Shown: positions 1 to 6,576 of the stretch, in pieces
Layout: each line of letters opens with the position of its first letter
Numbering within the stretch: position 1 is the first letter of the stretch
Assembly: GCA_023441125.1 (NCBI GenBank)
Contig: JAEZQV010000012.1
Coordinates: 1 to 16,214, forward strand
Direction: 5' to 3'
DNA length: 16,214 nt
DNA from: Bacillota bacterium
Lineage (GTDB): Bacteria > Bacillota_C > Negativicutes > Sporomusales > Sporomusaceae
Made by a program: the position numbers and the translations under genes
Notes under the pieces: model-generated
The model's input: the letters and a program-made list of their open reading frames with translations, nothing else
Databases searched by the model: none
Told to the model about the DNA's origin: nothing

Positions 1-1119
1 CAGCCGGCCGGGGCGGCAGCGCCGCCTGCACAAACAACGCCGGAACAACCGGCGCTGCCGGCTACGGTGCCGCCGGCCAGCCAACCGGCAGCGCAGCAGC
101 AGGCGCCGGCGGCAGTGCCGCCGCGTCAGATCGCCGGGCAACAAGCCCCAATGGCTCCCGGCCTGCCGCCCCAGCCCGAGCTTGTACCGGGCCAACAGGC
201 CGGGAAAGCCGCCGCCAACGGGCAGCCTCAGCCGGCCAGTCAGCCTGGTCTGCCGGCAGAAGCGGCCATACCGCTGCCGGCGGACGGCCGTCAGCAAGGC
301 GAGGTTGTCCTGGCCAGGCCGCAGTATCCGCCAACCGGCGTGGCGGCCAAAGCCGACGCGCCGGCTGCCACGCAGCAGGAACCGACAGCGCCATTATTGC
401 TAAAAACGCTTGCTGCCCAGCCGGAAGTGCTTGAAAGCCTGCCAGCGGCCATAAAAGACCTGGTTGAGGTCCTGGCAGGCAAGAGCGAAATGCAGGAGCA
501 GGCCGGCACAGCGCTGCCGGACTCTCTGGCCGCGCTGCTGAAATCCGCTAAACCGGCTGTTGAAAAAATTACTATGCTGGCCGCTTTTCTGGAAGAAGCC
601 GCCGAAATAATGAAACCGGCCGGGCGTCCGGCCGCACAGCCGACGCCCGGCGGACAGCAAAGCCAGACCGAGGTTTTTGACGCCTGGCAGAACAAAAGTC
701 AGGCGGAACAAAAAGCTGTGGCCGCGGCAATTCGTGAATTGGCCGAGTCGGTGCCCAAACCGGGTAATGTGCTGGTGGAACGTCAGGAGCGTCATAATGT
801 GCTGAGTTTTACGGTGCCACTCTATTTCGGCGACGGACAAGCGGCCTATCCGGCTCATATTCATGTTTATCATCAGCAAGAGGAAGACAAAAAGAATCCT
901 GGTCAGCGGGTAGCCGAGACCTGGCTGAGAGTATGCCTGGAAACAGAAAATATCGGCACGGTGGAAACAGCCTTTCACCTGTACGACGGGGAAAATCTGG
1001 ATGTCAAAGTACGGTTTGCCGATAAAGAGGCGGCAGCCGGCTTTAGCGACAGTGTAGCCGACGTGAAAGCCCGGTTGGGTAAGCTGCCTTTCCAACTGGG
1101 GGAATTTTTGGTGCGTTAA
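1..1119 (+). CDS. Pro/Ala/Gln-rich protein with FliK-like C-terminal domain (5' end outside window)
   Basis: The frame is open from the first base, so the true start lies to the left and only the last 372 codons are visible. Roughly the first 140 visible residues are low-complexity Pro/Ala/Gln sequence. An Ala/Glu-rich helical stretch follows, then a compact C-terminal domain of about 130 residues. That domain alternates strands and helices and ends with the pattern WLRVCLETENIG...DVKVRFAD...LPFQLGEFLV. This resembles the hook-length-control C-terminal fold (Flg_hook) of FliK, where a long disordered Pro-rich part precedes a globular end that contacts the export switch protein FlhB. A similar pairing exists in Firmicutes for FliK-like proteins next to FlhB-C-like proteins, but no FlhB-like gene follows here. 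The FliK-like assignment rests on pattern only. It could be another secretion-ruler or unknown protein. A terminator follows directly, so this is the last gene of its transcript. Confidence 0.6.
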   Translation, partial: QPAGAAAPPAQTTPEQPALPATVPPASQPAAQQQAPAAVPPRQIAGQQAPMAPGLPPQPELVPGQQAGKAAANGQPQPASQPGLPAEAAIPLPADGRQQGEVVLARPQYPPTGVAAKADAPAATQQEPTAPLLLKTLAAQPEVLESLPAAIKDLVEVLAGKSEMQEQAGTALPDSLAALLKSAKPAVEKITMLAAFLEEAAEIMKPAGRPAAQPTPGGQQSQTEVFDAWQNKSQAEQKAVAAAIRELAESVPKPGNVLVERQERHNVLSFTVPLYFGDGQAAYPAHIHVYHQQEEDKKNPGQRVAETWLRVCLETENIGTVETAFHLYDGENLDVKVRFADKEAAAGFSDSVADVKARLGKLPFQLGEFLVR

Positions 1120-1133
1120 GAACAGTTGATACT

Positions 1134-1196
1134 AGCCAATAAGGATTTTAGCCGGGCAGGCTGTTGACAATGCCCTGTAAATCTTTATTGGCTTTT
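1134..1196 (+). terminator. Rho-independent terminator after the FliK-like gene
   Basis: A 15-bp stem pairs 1134-1148 (agccaataaggattt) with 1179-1193 (aaatctttattggct), with one G·U pair. An inner 5-bp stem pairs gggca (1154-1158) with tgccc (1171-1175). The outer arm runs into TTTT at 1193-1196. It lies 15 bases after the stop codon of the upstream gene and isolates the following sigma-factor gene. Confidence 0.75.
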
Positions 1197-1251
1197 GCTA
1201 TTCGCAGAATTTTTTCCCCGATTTGGCAAACACTATAAGGTGCAATGTGAC

Positions 1252-1287
1252 GCGTTACTTATTGGCTTGTGCAGCGTTTAATTATAT
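1252..1287 (+). promoter_or_regulatory. Putative ECF-type promoter upstream of the sigma factor gene (motif copy A)
   Basis: The blocks gcgttactt (1252-1260) and gcgtttaatta (1274-1284) are separated by 13 bases. The same two blocks recur before the secreted PrcB-domain gene at 2855-2891. The second block contains CGTTTA, compatible with the CGT-type -10 elements of ECF sigma factors. Position just before the sigma gene and recurrence at the likely target suggest autoregulation. The assignment as a promoter is inference. Confidence 0.45.
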
Positions 1288-1315
1288 GTAAGGTGTAAAG
1301 CGTGGTGACCAAGGC

Positions 1316-1897
1316 TTGCCAGATAGTGAAAATCTCATAATTGCCCAGGCGCGGGACGGTGACCGGGCTGCTCTGAATACGCTGGTGACCAGCCATTGGC
1401 CTTCTATTTACCGCTTGGCGCTGGCCAAAACCGGCAAGCCTGAGGAAGCTCAGGAAATTGCGCAGGATACTTTCCTGCGGGCTTTAGCTGCGCTGCCGCG
1501 CTATAAGGAAACCAATGCGACTTTTAAGACGTATCTGTCCCGCATTGCGCTTAATCTCATTACCGACTACTACCGGAAACGCGGCCGCACGCCGCAGGTG
1601 GTTGATATTACCGAATACAGCGAGCCGCTTACCGATACCGGCGTACGCCCGGAAGAAGCGGCTGTCAATACCGAACGCCGGGAGGAAGTTGCCCGCATGC
1701 TGGCGCTGTTGCCGGCAGAGCAGCAACAGGTGATTGAACTTAGAATCATTCAGGGGCTGGCGGTTGCAGACACTGCCAGGATTATGGGCAAAAGCGGCGC
1801 CGCTGTCAAAATGCTGCAGCAGCGGGCGCTTAAAAAGTTGAAAGATTTATTTGCAGAAAATGGAATTGGCGGAGAGGGGGAAGCCGGTGCAGGATAA
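1316..1897 (+). CDS. ECF-subfamily RNA polymerase sigma factor
   Basis: This 193-residue protein has the two domains of group 4 (ECF) sigma factors. Region 2 is at about residues 10-85, with the core-binding/-10 helix around DTFLRALAALPRY and a basic YYRKRGR end. Region 4 is at about 128-178, with the signature LLPAEQQQVIELR followed by a helix-turn-helix ending RALKKLK. Such proteins direct RNA polymerase to a small set of promoters when released from a membrane anti-sigma factor. A stop codon lies in frame at 1289-1291, and TTG at 1316 is the only usual start codon before the conserved N-terminus. The ribosome site is poor: aagg at 1311-1314 is too close and aaggtg at 1290 too far, so initiation may be weak. 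The 3' end overlaps the next gene by 11 bases, which suggests translational coupling with its regulator. A shared promoter motif at 1252-1287 suggests it transcribes itself. Confidence 0.9.
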   Translation: MPDSENLIIAQARDGDRAALNTLVTSHWPSIYRLALAKTGKPEEAQEIAQDTFLRALAALPRYKETNATFKTYLSRIALNLITDYYRKRGRTPQVVDITEYSEPLTDTGVRPEEAAVNTERREEVARMLALLPAEQQQVIELRIIQGLAVADTARIMGKSGAAVKMLQQRALKKLKDLFAENGIGGEGEAGAG

Positions 1898-2798
1898 CAC
1901 GAATATGGAAAAGCGGCAGGCAGAAACGCTGTCGGCAGCGATCGATGCCCTCAACCGGGGAGCACAGCCGGAGAATGGCCAGGATACCGAACTGGCTGAA
2001 CTGGTCTTTACCGCCAGACTGATCAAGGAAAGCAATAAAGCGGCACTGGCGCCGCCGCCGGCGATGGTTGATCATCTCGTCAACCAGGCAGCCACTACGC
2101 TTATCCGTGAAAAGCAGAAGAAGCGGCTGGCCTGGGGGTTGGCCAGCCTGTCAAGCGCGGTTGCCGCCGTGCTGCTGGTGGCATTATTAAACAGTATTCC
2201 CCCGTCTACGCCGGACCGGGAGCTGGCCAAGGCGCCACCGGCGCCTGTGGCCGAGGAAGTTAAGCCGCCCGCTATTACCGTGCCGCCGCCGAATCTAACT
2301 TCACCACCGGCCCGGACCGAAACGCCGCCGTCCGCCGCCAAACGGTCGGCCGTCACGCCGCAACCGATTCCACCCGGCAAAACGGTACCGGCCCAGACGC
2401 CGCCGGAAGTTGCTCTTGTTCCGTCCCAGACACCGGTGCCGGCTGCCAGCGGCACCATGCTGGCACTGGCCAACCGTAAAGCCGATGTAGTGACAATTGA
2501 CGCCGCCAGCAAAACCATTCGCCAGGTGTACCGCAAAGGGGCGCCTGATGAAATTATCATTACCCAGGCTCCCCAACGCCCGGCGATTATGCGCTCGACG
2601 GTGACACCGCCGCCGGCCGCGGCCAAAAAGGCGGCCCCTGTTCCCGGTAAGTCAGGGGAAATCAAGCCGCCCAACAAAAATAAAGTCCAGGTGACAGTGA
2701 ATGACACCGAAGTAACACTGGAAGGTGCAGCTAGCGAGGAAGAACTGCTGAAGCTGGCCAAGACGCTTACCGAGGTCAGTGTTGCCAGTGAACAATGA
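1887..2798 (+). CDS. Probable anti-sigma factor, single-pass membrane protein
   Basis: This is a predicted 303-residue protein. I chose GTG at 1887 because GGAGAGGGGG (1871-1880) lies 6 bases before it. A longer reading from TTG 1851 lacks such a site. Residues 1-80 are a charged helical domain, presumably cytoplasmic and sigma-binding. Residues 81-103 form one hydrophobic membrane segment preceded by EKQKKR. Residues 105-190 are a Pro/Thr/Ala-rich linker, probably outside the membrane. A C-terminal part follows with short strand-like motifs (ADVVTIDAASKTI, DEIIITQAP, KVQVTVNDTEVTLEGA). Overlap with the ECF sigma gene plus this topology is the standard layout for a sigma/anti-sigma pair. I see no canonical zinc-binding HxxxCxxC anti-sigma motif, so it is not a ZAS-type factor. 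The outer domain may be the sensor. The function is inferred mainly from context and topology. Confidence 0.7.
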   Translation: MQDNTNMEKRQAETLSAAIDALNRGAQPENGQDTELAELVFTARLIKESNKAALAPPPAMVDHLVNQAATTLIREKQKKRLAWGLASLSSAVAAVLLVALLNSIPPSTPDRELAKAPPAPVAEEVKPPAITVPPPNLTSPPARTETPPSAAKRSAVTPQPIPPGKTVPAQTPPEVALVPSQTPVPAASGTMLALANRKADVVTIDAASKTIRQVYRKGAPDEIIITQAPQRPAIMRSTVTPPPAAAKKAAPVPGKSGEIKPPNKNKVQVTVNDTEVTLEGAASEEELLKLAKTLTEVSVASEQ

Positions 2799-2825
2799 GT
2801 CAGGAGGTTTGCTCCTGACTCATTG
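2793..2825 (+). terminator. Hairpin terminator overlapping the anti-sigma stop codon
   Basis: A perfect 14-bp inverted repeat pairs caatgagtcaggag (2793-2806) with ctcctgactcattg (2812-2825) around a 5-base loop. The TGA stop (2796-2798) lies inside the left arm. Only a short tctttc follows, so the U-tract is weak, but stem strength and position fit an intrinsic terminator or an mRNA 3'-end stabiliser that separates the sigma operon from the next gene. Confidence 0.65.
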
Positions 2826-2854
2826 TCTTTCGCCAGATTTTACCTTGGCTGGCG

Positions 2855-2891
2855 GCGTTACTTTTCAACCTGGGCCGGCGTTTAATTAGAT
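2855..2891 (+). promoter_or_regulatory. Putative ECF-type promoter upstream of the PrcB-domain gene (motif copy B)
   Basis: The blocks gcgttactt (2855-2863) and gcgtttaatta (2878-2888), followed by gatg, are separated by 14 bases. They match copy A at 1252-1287, where the gap is 13 bases. The spacer sequences differ, so this is not a simple duplication. It lies about 55 bases before the start codon of the secreted protein gene, a normal promoter distance. Recognition by the adjacent ECF sigma factor is inferred. Confidence 0.45.
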
Positions 2892-2894
2892 GAG

Positions 2895-2910
2895 TTGACT
2901 AAAGAGTCAA
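2895..2910. repeat. Palindrome TTGACT-aaag-AGTCAA, possible operator
   Basis: This is a perfect 6-bp inverted repeat with a 4-base centre. It sits between the putative ECF promoter (2855-2891) and the start of the PrcB-domain gene at 2947, close to where transcription would begin. It could bind a dimeric regulator or be a small 5'-UTR hairpin. There is no direct evidence for either. Confidence 0.3.
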
Positions 2911-2946
2911 TGGCAATAGGTTGGACAAGAGGAAGGGGAAAGTATA

Positions 2947-4002
2947 ATGAATATTGGCAGAAAGCAAATAAAAACCATAGCAGTTACCACCGGCCTGGCC
3001 GTACTTACGGCGGTAAGCTCCCTGGCGGTTCAGCCCGGACAGGCTGCCGAGTGGCTGGCCACGCCGCAGGCAATAGCGGACACGGTGCAGGCCGGCGGAC
3101 AAACGCTGCCGGCTGAACAGCCGGACGTGACTTTACAAGACACCGCGGGCATTATGGGAACTGTGATCACCACCATACCGGTAGCTGCCGGCAATACCGG
3201 TGCCGGTTACAAAAAAATTGATGTGGGGCCGGGTGTGGCCAACCTTGATTACAGCAAGGTCATCCAGTGGCAGCAGAATGTTGACAACGGCCGCGAACGC
3301 TGGCGTCTCGATCCGCTGCAGGTCGCGCGCAGCGAAGGCCGGAACTATGGCTTTACCGATCAGGACTCTTTTAGCATCATTAAGCGCCTGGACGCCAGCG
3401 AAATTGCCCGTCACGGCGAAATCCACGTCAGGGTCATTCATGCTGGCAAGGACTATACCATGATTCTGGTGAAACCGTTTGGCGGTGGCGATGCGATCTG
3501 GACAACGTATCAGGTAATCGGCTTTTACCAGCCGGCGCCCCCGGCCCAGACTACGGGCAAGACTCTGTTCTCCACCGGCAAATATGCCGGCTGGAAATGG
3601 CAAAAAAACAGCTACCCTAAGGACATGGCCTTTGCCACCATTGTCGATTACCGGGCTCAGCGCCAGCAGGATCGCCGTATTCCGGCCAGTGTCCTGAAGC
3701 AGGTGCAGAATATCGACTATCATAATAAAGTGGTGTTGTTTGCCTACCTGGGCACGGCGCCGACCGGCGGCTATGGCATCGGTATCGAGAAAATAACCAT
3801 GCAGGCCAATAAAATGACCGTTACCGTTCACACCAACAGCCCGGGAGCCGGTTCCATGGTTACTCAGGCTGCTGCCCAGCCAGCCGATTATATTGCGCTG
3901 GACCGCGCTATCTTCGATATCTGGGGCGGCGTCGATGTAACTTTTGTCGATCAGACCGGCCGGGTGCTGAGTAAAAATAAATTAACCATTACCCATCGCT
4001 AA
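2947..4002 (+). CDS. Secreted protein with PrcB-type C-terminal domain
   Basis: This is a 351-residue exported protein. The start is ATG 2947, preceded by the purine-rich site aggaagggg about 10 bases upstream. The N-terminus has a basic MNIGRKQIK stretch, a hydrophobic core to about residue 28, and a likely signal-peptidase site near PGQAA (residues 30-34). Residues about 88-192 form a region with YKKIDVGPG, WRLDPLQVARSEG and YGF that I cannot assign to a named family. Residues about 205-325 match the PrcB C-terminal domain (protease-complex regulatory subunit first described in Treponema), with VVLFAYLGTAPTGGYGIGIEKI and the later NSPG...DYIALDR. In Treponema, PrcB associates with the protease PrtP. 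No protease gene is adjacent here. Its own promoter-like motif, shared with the upstream ECF sigma gene, suggests it is a target of that sigma factor and acts at the cell envelope. Confidence 0.75.
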   Translation: MNIGRKQIKTIAVTTGLAVLTAVSSLAVQPGQAAEWLATPQAIADTVQAGGQTLPAEQPDVTLQDTAGIMGTVITTIPVAAGNTGAGYKKIDVGPGVANLDYSKVIQWQQNVDNGRERWRLDPLQVARSEGRNYGFTDQDSFSIIKRLDASEIARHGEIHVRVIHAGKDYTMILVKPFGGGDAIWTTYQVIGFYQPAPPAQTTGKTLFSTGKYAGWKWQKNSYPKDMAFATIVDYRAQRQQDRRIPASVLKQVQNIDYHNKVVLFAYLGTAPTGGYGIGIEKITMQANKMTVTVHTNSPGAGSMVTQAAAQPADYIALDRAIFDIWGGVDVTFVDQTGRVLSKNKLTITHR

Positions 4003-4010
4003 AATAAAAG

Positions 4011-4045
4011 CAGGGATTGCCGCTAGTGAGGCAATCCCTGTTTTC
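4011..4045. terminator. Bidirectional terminator between convergent genes
   Basis: A perfect 11-bp stem pairs cagggattgcc (4011-4021) with ggcaatccctg (4030-4040) around an 8-base loop. On the plus strand TTTTCGTTT follows. On the minus strand the flanking aaaataaaag gives a cttttatttt tail. It therefore serves both the PrcB-domain gene (+) and the AlaX-type gene (-). Confidence 0.85.
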
Positions 4046-4058
4046 GTTTCCATTATTT

Positions 4059-5267
4059 TTATAGAAGCAAATCCTTAGCTGTGGCCAGTGCGGCCAGGGC
4101 GCCGGCAGGATTGCTGCCGCCGCCCTGGGCCAGCTGCGGACTGCCGCCGCCTTTGCCGTCGATGAAGGGCAGGGCAGTTTTGAGCAGGGCATTCAGCGGC
4201 ACCGCCGGCGTCAGCGCGGGACTTGCGGCAAATACCAGGTGGACTTTGGTATTATCGGGACTGATCCCGGCAATCAGAGCGACGGTTTGCTCATAGCCGG
4301 CGCACTCCCGGGCCAGTTCGCCCACTGCTGCCGGCAGGGCATTCGTCAGTGTATGGGTAATGATTTTTAAGTCGCCGGCGCGGGCGGCCTGAGCATGGAG
4401 ATCCCGGGCCAGCCGGCCGCACAGTTCCTGCTGGGCGGCTGCCAGGTCTTTTGTTAAGGTATCCAGCCGGAGGAGCTGCTTATCATAAGCAGCCTTTACC
4501 TCGGCCGGCGGGACTGACAAGGCGGCTGCCAGGTTTTTTACAGTCTCGTTTTTCGCCTGATAATCGGTTAAGGCCCGCAAGCCGCAGACAAAGTCAATTC
4601 TAACCCCGTTTTTCTTGCGTTCCCAGGTTCTGATTTTAATCAGGCCGATTTCGCCGGTTGTGCCGACATGTGTGCCGCCGCAGGGGCAACAGTCAAAGGC
4701 CGGCACTTCAATGAGGCGCAGGCGGTCGTACTGTTTGGCCGGTTGTTTACGCAGCGGAAAACGGCTTAGCTCAGCAGCGTCGACAATATGGATATGAATG
4801 GGAAGATTGGCAAATACTCTGGTGTTGGCAACTGTTTCGACGGCAGTGATTTGTTCAGCCGTCAGCGCTTCCACGTCAAGATCAAGCTGACTTGAGGTTT
4901 CGCCCAGATGAAAGCCGATATTGTGCGCGTTCATCACCTGGTGAAAAGCGCCTGTCAACACATGTTCGCCACTATGCTGCTGCATGTGGTCAAAGCGCCG
5001 CTGCCAGTCAATCCGGCCGGAGACGCTCGGCGCCTCCGGGCAGCCAGCCGTGATATGGACAATGTCACCGCCCTGTTCACGGACATCAATGACCGGAATG
5101 TCAGCCAGCCAGCCGTGGTCGGCCGGCTGCCCGCCGCTTGCCGGATAAAATGCCGTGCGGTCCAGCACAAGGGCATACTGACCGTTCGCCAGCGGGGTGG
5201 CCGTTAGCACCCGGGCGGTAAAATCTTTTACATAAGAATGGAGATAATATAGTCGTTCCGTGGGCAT
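4059..5267 (-). CDS. AlaX-type alanyl-tRNA editing hydrolase with DHHA1 domain
   Basis: This 402-residue protein is a free-standing relative of the AlaRS editing domain. It hydrolyses mischarged Ser- or Gly-tRNA(Ala) in trans in the cytoplasm. Residues about 15-60 are the glycine-rich N-terminal part (AFYPASGGQPAD). The zinc site appears complete: H98xxxH102 in HSGEH and C196xxxH200 in CGGTH. A coiled linker (about 235-295) leads to a C-terminal DHHA1 domain with GGGSPQLAQGGG at 373-384. The length and domain order fit the long AlaX-L class. The start is ATG at 5265-5267, with AAGGGGGA (5273-5280 on the minus strand) about 6 bases upstream. The gene lies 64 bases downstream of the HD-GYP gene on the same strand and may be co-transcribed with it or use its own -10 element at 5301-5306. 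The exact mischarged substrate cannot be read from sequence. Confidence 0.92.
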   Translation of the reverse strand: MPTERLYYLHSYVKDFTARVLTATPLANGQYALVLDRTAFYPASGGQPADHGWLADIPVIDVREQGGDIVHITAGCPEAPSVSGRIDWQRRFDHMQQHSGEHVLTGAFHQVMNAHNIGFHLGETSSQLDLDVEALTAEQITAVETVANTRVFANLPIHIHIVDAAELSRFPLRKQPAKQYDRLRLIEVPAFDCCPCGGTHVGTTGEIGLIKIRTWERKKNGVRIDFVCGLRALTDYQAKNETVKNLAAALSVPPAEVKAAYDKQLLRLDTLTKDLAAAQQELCGRLARDLHAQAARAGDLKIITHTLTNALPAAVGELARECAGYEQTVALIAGISPDNTKVHLVFAASPALTPAVPLNALLKTALPFIDGKGGGSPQLAQGGGSNPAGALAALATAKDLLL

Positions 5268-5300
5268 TTTTGTCCCCCTTGTTTCTTCTGACCGGGAAAT

Positions 5301-5306
5301 ATTATA
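5301..5306 (-). promoter_or_regulatory. Candidate -10 element for the AlaX-type gene
   Basis: The minus strand reads TATAAT here, 34 bases before the start codon at 5267, inside an AT-rich gap between the two minus-strand genes. The -35 position at 17-bp spacing (5324-5329) reads aataga, a poor match, so the promoter is weak, activator-dependent or not real. Confidence 0.3.
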
Positions 5307-5331
5307 TAATAAAGGAAATTTAATCTATTCA

Positions 5332-6450
5332 TCAGGTAGAACGCATATCAAACTCCAGCACTTCGGCCGGCGAGAATATTTTATCGATAAAGGTGGTCAG
5401 GTGTTTGGTTAAATCAATCTCCGGACCATTCTCTACCCGGCGGCCGTCAGCGTTAAAGATGACTTTTAAGGTTGGCCGGGTCTGCAGCCCGGGAACGACT
5501 TTGGTTACCAGGGCGATTTCGCCGCTATTGATGCGGACAACACTGTCCAGCGGATAAACGGCAATTTGATTTAAAAAGATTCTGAGAATACGGGGATCAA
5601 AATGCGTGTTGGCCAGCGATATCATGAGTTCATACGCTTCATGCGGCAGTGTGCCTTCCTTATAAGGACGGTCGGAGGTAATGGCGTCGTAGACATCGGC
5701 AATGGCTACAATTCTGGCATACTCGTGAATATCCGTACCGCCCAGGCTGCGGGCGTAGCCGGTGCCGTCAAATTTTTCATGGTGCTGAAAGGCGATATGG
5801 GCCGAAACCAAAGGAATTTCACTTTGCCGGCGGAGAATGTCGAAGCCGAACTCGGCATGCTTTTCCATCACTTTTCGTTCATCAGCCGACAGGGGACCGG
5901 GTTTGACCAAAATCTCCTGGGGAATAAGCATTTTGCCGGTGTCATGCAATAAAGCGCCCAGGGACAGTTCTTTTAGCTGGTGGAGGTTATAGCCCAGCTG
6001 CATGCCGGTAAAAGTGGCCAGGACGCAGACATTGACCGAGTGCCCGAAGGTGTAGCCGTCCCGGGCGCGGATATCGGTCAGATGGATCATGGCGCCACGG
6101 TTTTTGATAACCTCATCAATGATAAAATCGGCCGTTTCTTTAAACGGCTGCATCTCAAGCTCGCGGTTGGCGGCCAGGTTTTCAAAGGCCGCATGGACGA
6201 TCTGGACAGCCTGTACTCTGGTTTCCTCGCGCACAATTTCAGGAATGGTTTCAATAATATCACTGTCGGCAATGTGGTCAAGGAAAGGATTTTTTATGTA
6301 TACACTTGCCAGATTAAACTGTTGCAATCGCTCAATTTGGGGAAAATTTAAAAGGGTGCCGGCACTCAATAGCAATACCCCGTCAATACTGAAAATATTG
6401 CGGGCAAGCACCATCCCGGGCTGCAGATTTATTGCGGCGATCTTTTGCAT
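5332..6450 (-). CDS. HD-GYP domain protein, probable cyclic-di-GMP phosphodiesterase
   Basis: This 372-residue soluble protein has an N-terminal domain (about 1-60, LQPGMVLARNIF...GVLLLSAGTLL) common in front of HD-GYP domains, a helical linker (about 65-120), the HD-GYP domain (about 125-290) and a C-terminal tail of about 80 residues. HD-GYP enzymes hydrolyse c-di-GMP to GMP. Metal ligands are visible: H137, H169-D170 (LLHDTGK), H198, H223-H224 in HHEKFDGTGY, and D252 (IADVYDA). The namesake motif reads GYA (231-233) rather than GYP, followed by RSLGG instead of the usual xGLxG, so substrate preference or activity could differ. Start ATG 6450 is preceded by a GAGAGGA site about 13 bases upstream, slightly far. 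It is transcribed away from the amidase gene across a 126-base divergent spacer. No sensor or receiver domain is recognised. Confidence 0.9.
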   Translation of the reverse strand: MQKIAAINLQPGMVLARNIFSIDGVLLLSAGTLLNFPQIERLQQFNLASVYIKNPFLDHIADSDIIETIPEIVREETRVQAVQIVHAAFENLAANRELEMQPFKETADFIIDEVIKNRGAMIHLTDIRARDGYTFGHSVNVCVLATFTGMQLGYNLHQLKELSLGALLHDTGKMLIPQEILVKPGPLSADERKVMEKHAEFGFDILRRQSEIPLVSAHIAFQHHEKFDGTGYARSLGGTDIHEYARIVAIADVYDAITSDRPYKEGTLPHEAYELMISLANTHFDPRILRIFLNQIAVYPLDSVVRINSGEIALVTKVVPGLQTRPTLKVIFNADGRRVENGPEIDLTKHLTTFIDKIFSPAEVLEFDMRST

Positions 6451-6576
6451 GGGTTTCCATTATCCTCTCGTCTTCTAATCTTGTCAGGTATTCGACAGAA
6501 TATATGGTAAAATCCTTCTGTGACTGCCAATTTCGGCAAAAAAAACCAGATAAATTATTAAACTGGAGGGGTATTC

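Noticed and set aside
1..360. Repetitive CCGGC/GCAGC-rich DNA that might be a repeat array or CRISPR-like structure.
   Set aside because: There is no regular period. It is the result of Pro/Ala/Gln codons in one continuous reading frame.
62..394. Open frames antisense to the Pro/Ala-rich protein gene, and similar long antisense frames elsewhere (for example 12021-12833 on the minus strand).
   Set aside because: They are shadows of GC-rich coding sequence, lack ribosome sites, and give compositionally odd proteins without recognisable motifs.
1185..1268. Ten-base direct repeat ttattggctt at 1185-1194 and 1259-1268, the second copy also able to pair with the terminator left arm (1134-1142).
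   Set aside because: It is short and AT-rich, and the first copy is fully explained by the terminator stem. There is not enough to claim an RNA switch.
6451..6576. Possible sigma-A promoters in the divergent spacer, for example TTGTCA (6481) with TAAAAT (6508) on the plus strand.
   Set aside because: Spacing is 21 bases, outside the normal range, and no better pair was found on either strand. Promoters must exist here but I cannot place them.
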